From RUG12461 sp045661345 (GTDB taxonomy: Bacteria; Bacillota; Clostridia; Lachnospirales; Lachnospiraceae): DNA of 64,000 nucleotides. The position numbers and the translations under genes are program-made. The stretch is taken from NCBI GenBank assembly GCA_045661345.1, contig JAZRFM010000034.1:1-64000 (forward strand), read 5' to 3'. Below are positions 59,756 through 64,000 of the stretch, piece after piece; position 1 is the first letter of the stretch; every line of letters begins with the position of its first letter. The notes under the pieces were generated by a model. The model saw only the letters and a program-made list of their open reading frames with translations. It was not told the DNA's origin and made no database searches.

Positions 59756-62039
59756 GAAAAGACTGATAAGAACCGAGACATACGAGCCGAATGAGCTGAA
59801 TCTGCACGAGACCTTATTTGGCAACGCAAACGGATATATCGGGATTCGCGGCACACTCGAAGAGGGTGTGCCCGCCCGGTTTCCGACCATGCGCGGTCAA
59901 TATGTATCCGGTGCATACGAGATCATTCCGATGAAGCAGGCCGAGAGCCTGTGCAATCTGGTGGAAAAAAAGCAGACCATGGTGAATGCCGGTGATACCC
60001 AGACGATCCGGCTGACCCTGGATGGAGAGGAATTTGTGCCATGGCAGGGGAAGGTATCGGAAAGCAGCAGAGTGCTTGACATGCTCGAGGGTTATACAGA
60101 GCGGAAGCTGCTGTGGGAGAGTCCTTCCGGGAAAAAGATCCGGATACGGATCCGCCGGATGGCACATTTTCTTATTCCGGAGCTGTTTACCATTGAATAC
60201 GAGGCAGAGCCGCTGAATTTTGCGGGGGATCTTGTCTTTGATTCCTTCCAGATTCCGGAAACGGCCAATTATTCCGATCCGAACGACCCGCGGCTTGCGG
60301 ACGAAAGCCCCTGTTATCTGAAAACAGAGGACAAAGGATTTCGGGATGACGTATCCTGGTCCCTTACGAAAACAAAGGAGAGCGGGGTGCGGATTGCACT
60401 GTTCTCATCCCATGCTGTTTCAAAGGAAAATGAAGAGGAAGAGGAGATCTCTCTCCGGGAAGACGGAGGATGCCTGATCACAAGGATCCGGATCCCGGCA
60501 CGTCAAAAGGAGAAGGTGACCCTTTTGAAATATACCGTATTTTCAGACTCCACACGGCATCATGACCCGGCGGCACATGCAGCCGAGGTGCTGAAAAAAG
60601 CAAAGGGTTCGAACATCCGGAATCTATATGAACAGCAGAATACCTATCTGCGGTCCTTTTTTGAACATGCGGGGATGGAGATTGAGGGAGACCCGGAGCT
60701 GTCCGATGCGGTGGGCTTTAATATCTACCAGCTGCTTTCAGCGGCACCGAGAGACGCGTACGCTTCCGTGGCAGCAAAAGGTCTTTCGGGAGAGGGATAT
60801 GAAGGCCATTATTTCTGGGACACGGAGATGTATGTGGTACCGTTCTTTATTCTAACGGACCCGGCATTGGCGAAAAACATTCTTTCCTTCCGCTATCAGA
60901 CATTGCCTGCGGCAAGGGAGAACGCAAAGCTATTGGGACATGGGAAGGGAGCCCTGTATCCCTGGAGAACCATCACCGGCGTGGAGTGCTCCGGATATTT
61001 CCCCAGCGGAAGCGCGGCCTACCATATCAACGGTGCCATCGCCTATGCGGTTGTGCAGTATGTTCTGACCACGATGGATACGGATTATCTCTTTGCGCAG
61101 GGGCTGGAGATCCTCCTGGAAACCGCAAGGCTGTGGATGGATACGGGTATTTACGACAGGGACGGTTTTTTCCGGATCCATACCGTCACGGGACCCGATG
61201 AATACACCTGCATGGTGGACAATAACTATTATACGAATGCCACGGCAAAGAACAATCTTTCCTGGGCAGCGAAGCTGTATGTACAGTATCGGGACGAGCC
61301 AGAGGTGCGGAAGCTGGCGGAAAAGCTCGCTCTGACCCAGAGCGAGGTCGATGAGATGTGTGATGCGGCCGCGCATATGTACCTGCCCTACGACAGCGAG
61401 ACAGGCATCAATCCCCAGGATGACTCTTTTCTGAATAAGCCGGTCTGGGATCTTCGCGCAACCCCCAGGGATCAGTTTCCTTTGCTGCTGCATTATCACC
61501 CGCTGCATTTATACCGGCATCAGGTATGCAAGCAGGCAGATACGGTGCTGGCGCATTTTCTGTTCCCGGAGCTGGCGGATCACACCACCCGGGAAAAGAG
61601 CTTTCGCTATTATGAGAAGATCACGACCCATGATTCCTCGCTGTCCACCTGTGTGTTCAGTATGACGGCATCCAGCCTGGGACTGCATCAGGAAGCGCTG
61701 TCTTATTTCGGCGATTCGGCAAAGCTGGATCTGTATAATCTGCACGGGAATACAAAAGACGGTGTTCATACGGCCAATATGGGCGGATGTTATATGGCGA
61801 TCGTGAACGGATTCGCAGGTCTTAAGGTGACGGAGGAGGGGCTGTCTCTTCATCCTTTCCTGCCGGAGGGCTTCTTGCGATATGCATTTGCCTTCCGTTA
61901 TCGCGGCAGGGAGCTGTATCTCTCCGTGGATAAAAGGGAGACGAGGCTCACCGTCCTTTCGGGAGAACCTGTGGAGGTCCGCAGCAAAGGAGATTCCGTC
62001 ATCATTTCAAAGGAGGAACCCGGCATATGGAAGCAGTAA
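59745..62039 (+). CDS. glycoside hydrolase family 65 disaccharide phosphorylase
   Basis: Cleaves an alpha-glucosidic disaccharide (maltose, kojibiose, nigerose or trehalose type) with phosphate to beta-glucose 1-phosphate and glucose. The 764-aa protein has FGNANGYIGIRGTLEEG, GEGYEGHYFWDTEMY, the catalytic Glu486 in GPDEYTC, and KQADTVL. The ATG at 59745 overlaps the preceding gene by 11 nt; the frame upstream of it is not coding. pgmB overlaps its end, giving the full route to glucose 6-phosphate. Exact substrate is not readable from these motifs. Confidence 0.93.
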   Translation: MQTEKRLIRTETYEPNELNLHETLFGNANGYIGIRGTLEEGVPARFPTMRGQYVSGAYEIIPMKQAESLCNLVEKKQTMVNAGDTQTIRLTLDGEEFVPWQGKVSESSRVLDMLEGYTERKLLWESPSGKKIRIRIRRMAHFLIPELFTIEYEAEPLNFAGDLVFDSFQIPETANYSDPNDPRLADESPCYLKTEDKGFRDDVSWSLTKTKESGVRIALFSSHAVSKENEEEEEISLREDGGCLITRIRIPARQKEKVTLLKYTVFSDSTRHHDPAAHAAEVLKKAKGSNIRNLYEQQNTYLRSFFEHAGMEIEGDPELSDAVGFNIYQLLSAAPRDAYASVAAKGLSGEGYEGHYFWDTEMYVVPFFILTDPALAKNILSFRYQTLPAARENAKLLGHGKGALYPWRTITGVECSGYFPSGSAAYHINGAIAYAVVQYVLTTMDTDYLFAQGLEILLETARLWMDTGIYDRDGFFRIHTVTGPDEYTCMVDNNYYTNATAKNNLSWAAKLYVQYRDEPEVRKLAEKLALTQSEVDEMCDAAAHMYLPYDSETGINPQDDSFLNKPVWDLRATPRDQFPLLLHYHPLHLYRHQVCKQADTVLAHFLFPELADHTTREKSFRYYEKITTHDSSLSTCVFSMTASSLGLHQEALSYFGDSAKLDLYNLHGNTKDGVHTANMGGCYMAIVNGFAGLKVTEEGLSLHPFLPEGFLRYAFAFRYRGRELYLSVDKRETRLTVLSGEPVEVRSKGDSVIISKEEPGIWKQ

Positions 62040-62662
62040 TTTTTGACCTGGACGGTGTATTGGTCCATACAGACCGGTTTCACTATCTGGCCTGGAAGAA
62101 GCTCAGTGAGGAAGCGGGCATTTATTTTGACGAAACCATCAATGAACGTTTGCGGGGAGTCAGCAGGATGGAAAGCCTTGAGATCATCCTGGAACGGTAT
62201 GAGGGAGAACCGCTGTCAGAAGAGAAAAAACAGCAGATGGCTGAAAAAAAGAACAGCTATTACAGGGAATTCCTGGAAATCATGACACCGCAGGACGTGA
62301 CGGAGGAGGTGAGAGAAACACTGAAAAAGCTGAGGGAGAAGGGCATTAAGATGGCCATTGGCTCCTCCAGCAAAAACACAAGGTTTATTCTGGAAAAAAC
62401 GGCACTGACAGATGCGTTTGATGCTGTCTCGGACGGAACGATGATCAAACGGACAAAACCGGATCCGGAAGTATTTCTGCTGGCCGCAGAGCTGCTGCAG
62501 GTCCCCCCGGCACAATGCCTCGTGGTGGAAGATGCAGAGGCGGGCATAGAAGCGGGAAAAGCGGGCGGTATGAAAACAGCTTCCTATGGATCGGCGGCGG
62601 CCATGCATCTGGGCGACTATATCCTGGAGAATTTTGCGGATCTGCTGAAAATCCTTTCTTAA
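62027..62662 (+). CDS. pgmB: beta-phosphoglucomutase
   Basis: HAD-family enzyme of 211 aa that converts beta-glucose 1-phosphate from the GH65 phosphorylase to glucose 6-phosphate. It has IFDLDGVLVHTD (nucleophile Asp8, acid/base Asp10), RGVSR of the beta-PGM cap, GSSSKN, and VEDAEAGIEA. The gene overlaps the GH65 gene by 13 nt with AAGGAGG inside it. Confidence 0.96.
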   Translation: MEAVIFDLDGVLVHTDRFHYLAWKKLSEEAGIYFDETINERLRGVSRMESLEIILERYEGEPLSEEKKQQMAEKKNSYYREFLEIMTPQDVTEEVRETLKKLREKGIKMAIGSSSKNTRFILEKTALTDAFDAVSDGTMIKRTKPDPEVFLLAAELLQVPPAQCLVVEDAEAGIEAGKAGGMKTASYGSAAAMHLGDYILENFADLLKILS

Positions 62663-62792
62663 TCTGTCACTTTCAGGAAGCGGGTTTCGCTGCAGGAAGG
62701 AGAGGAACTGCCAAATCAAACAAAATATGACCTCCTTGTTTGTGGAAAATGACGAAATCATGCATTGAAGTTGATTATTTTCCAAAAAAAGG

Positions 62793-62885
62793 TTGCATTT
62801 TTATGAAAAAGCGGTATGGTATTATTAACTTAAACGCAAAAGTTAATAAAAAGCATATCGTTGTCTTGTAACTTTTGCGGTAAAG
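62793..62885 (+). promoter_or_regulatory. promoter and inverted-repeat leader of the second binding protein gene
   Basis: TTGCAT (62793-62798) and TATGGT (62815-62820) are 16 nt apart. ATTAACTT/AAGTTAAT form an inverted repeat at 62824-62847. CGCAAAAGTTA (62835-62845) is repeated as its exact complement TAACTTTTGCG at 62869-62879. The two share a wider TTTTGCG(T/G)TWAAG pattern, so they may be a pair of regulator sites or a leader stem-loop. Confidence 0.5.
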
Positions 62886-62926
62886 CAACCAAGTGTTTTT
62901 GTTTTTGTAGTACTAAGGAGGAACGT

Positions 62927-64000
62927 ATGAAGAAGAGAGTATTGGCACTTCTGATGACAGGCATCATGGCAGCTTCGCTGGCAGCCTGCGGCGAAGCAGC
63001 AGCACCTGCAGCAGGCACAGATGCGGATGCGGCGGCAGCTGTCGATGCGGCAGCGGATGCAGTGGCCGCAGATGCAGTAGCTGAGGCAGCGGCAGTAACC
63101 ACGCCGGAGGGCGGCATCCGTCTCGTAAACGGTAAGATCGAGGTTGACGCCCAGCTGAAAGAAGCAGCAGCAAAGTATGAGGAAGAAACCGGTGTTCCGG
63201 TTGTGATCGAGTCCATGGGTGGCGGTATCAACATTCAGGACACCCTGAAGGGCTACTATCAGGCAGATAACATGCCCGACATCTTCGTTTGCGGCAGCGA
63301 TGACGATTTCGGAAACTGGGACGGCATGCTGGTTGACATGAGCGGTGAGAAATGGGCAGGCGATACGGATGCCGCTTACGTGAGCGACGAGTACGGCACC
63401 ATCGGGTTCCCGTACACTACAGAGGCCATCGGTCTTGCATATAACGCTGACATTCTGGAGAAGGCAGGCATCGATCCGAAGTCCATTACCGGCCCGGAAT
63501 CCATGAAGGCAGCCTTTGAGACCCTTGATTCCAAGAAGGATGAGCTTGGACTGACCGCAGTCATCGGTTGGTACACCGAGCCGAAGGATCTGTATTGGTC
63601 CACCGGTTCCCACAGCTTTGCAAACTATCTGGATGCAGGTCTGAAGAGAGATGATACGACCTATTCCGATATGCTTGCAGACGGCGGCAAGATCGATGAG
63701 AAGCGTTTCCATGACTATGCAGATATGATTGCACTGTTCAATCAGTACACGGATCCCAATGGTGTGTCCGGCACCTATGACAATCAGGTACAGGGCTTCG
63801 CTACCGGCAAATATGCATTCGTTACCCAGGGTTCCTGGATCGGTGCTTCTCTGACAGATCAGTACAAGGATGACTACGCTGCATCCGGCAACTTCAAGAT
63901 CGGTATGATCCCCTACGCATTTGAGGAAGGGATTGATACGATCCTGACGAACTCCCCGTCCTGGTGGGCAGTATTTGACAATGAGAATAAGGATGCATCC
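62927..64000 (+). CDS. sugar ABC transporter solute-binding lipoprotein (second, partial)
   Basis: The first 358 codons of a solute-binding lipoprotein; it runs off the window. Signal peptide with lipobox LAAC (Cys21), Ala/Asp-rich linker, then a domain closely matching the protein at 58379 (TPEGGIRLVN, GYYQADNMPDIFV, GKYAFVTQGSWIGA). AAGGAGG lies 7 nt upstream. It has its own promoter. The permease genes may follow outside the window. Confidence 0.9.
   Translation, partial: MKKRVLALLMTGIMAASLAACGEAAAPAAGTDADAAAAVDAAADAVAADAVAEAAAVTTPEGGIRLVNGKIEVDAQLKEAAAKYEEETGVPVVIESMGGGINIQDTLKGYYQADNMPDIFVCGSDDDFGNWDGMLVDMSGEKWAGDTDAAYVSDEYGTIGFPYTTEAIGLAYNADILEKAGIDPKSITGPESMKAAFETLDSKKDELGLTAVIGWYTEPKDLYWSTGSHSFANYLDAGLKRDDTTYSDMLADGGKIDEKRFHDYADMIALFNQYTDPNGVSGTYDNQVQGFATGKYAFVTQGSWIGASLTDQYKDDYAASGNFKIGMIPYAFEEGIDTILTNSPSWWAVFDNENKDAS

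Overview
The window looks like a chromosomal segment of a Gram-positive, low-to-mid GC member of the Clostridia, most probably Lachnospiraceae. The pointers are AGGAGG-type ribosome binding sites, lipobox lipoproteins, Hsp33, a YugP-type zinc peptidase, GPH and solute-binding-protein sugar uptake, and a GH65/beta-phosphoglucomutase module. This family call is inference from gene content; no rRNA or other marker is present, so no species is named.

Layout. 1-474 holds no convincing gene but contains a nested, near-perfect fold-back of about 230 nt (126-355; candidate structured RNA or palindromic element) and G-rich direct repeats. 475-10556 is housekeeping and signalling: a small conserved protein, MscL with a zinc-ribbon tail, an atypical membrane Ser/Thr kinase, an HD-GYP protein, a GNAT, an SDR, a lipoprotein, a zinc-ribbon membrane protein, Hsp33, an AlkZ-related protein and an internally deleted phosphoesterase. 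10566-17272 holds a membrane protein that appears to join a Pr6Pr/AIG1-like domain to a lipase (minus strand), a GGDEF protein with a decayed EAL domain, and a second GGDEF protein.

17391-25130 is an accessory, partly decaying stretch: an Rpn-type nuclease, a ToxSAS-like RelA/SpoT enzyme behind a broken small acidic ORF, an aldo-keto reductase, one intact and two broken GNATs, a rhodanese lipoprotein, an HTH-nucleotidyltransferase with paired operators over its promoter, and a DUF4143 ATPase behind repeats spaced exactly 32 bp. 25179-38809 returns to core functions: an intact copy of the deleted phosphoesterase, a PEP-synthase-like protein, an acyltransferase, a zinc peptidase, and a purine/SAH salvage group (PNP, chemoreceptor, SAH hydrolase, SAH/MTA deaminase), then a glycogen debranching enzyme.

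38981-64000 is mainly sugar use. Operon A is TetR, GH2, a GT-B-like protein of unknown role, a GPH symporter and a GH36 alpha-galactosidase. After tRNA-Val and two SpoIIE/RsbU-type phosphatase paralogs (the first with a damaged catalytic motif) comes operon B on the minus strand: two GH13 alpha-glucosidases and a ClC antiporter, divergent from a LacI regulator, with a shared TTCCGGAA core in both promoters. A second LacI gene follows, then operon C: a lipoprotein solute-binding protein, a GH65 phosphorylase and beta-phosphoglucomutase in overlapping frames, and a second paralogous binding protein that runs off the end. Together these import alpha- and beta-linked oligosaccharides and cleave them by hydrolysis or phosphorolysis to glucose 6-phosphate; the ABC permeases are not inside the window.
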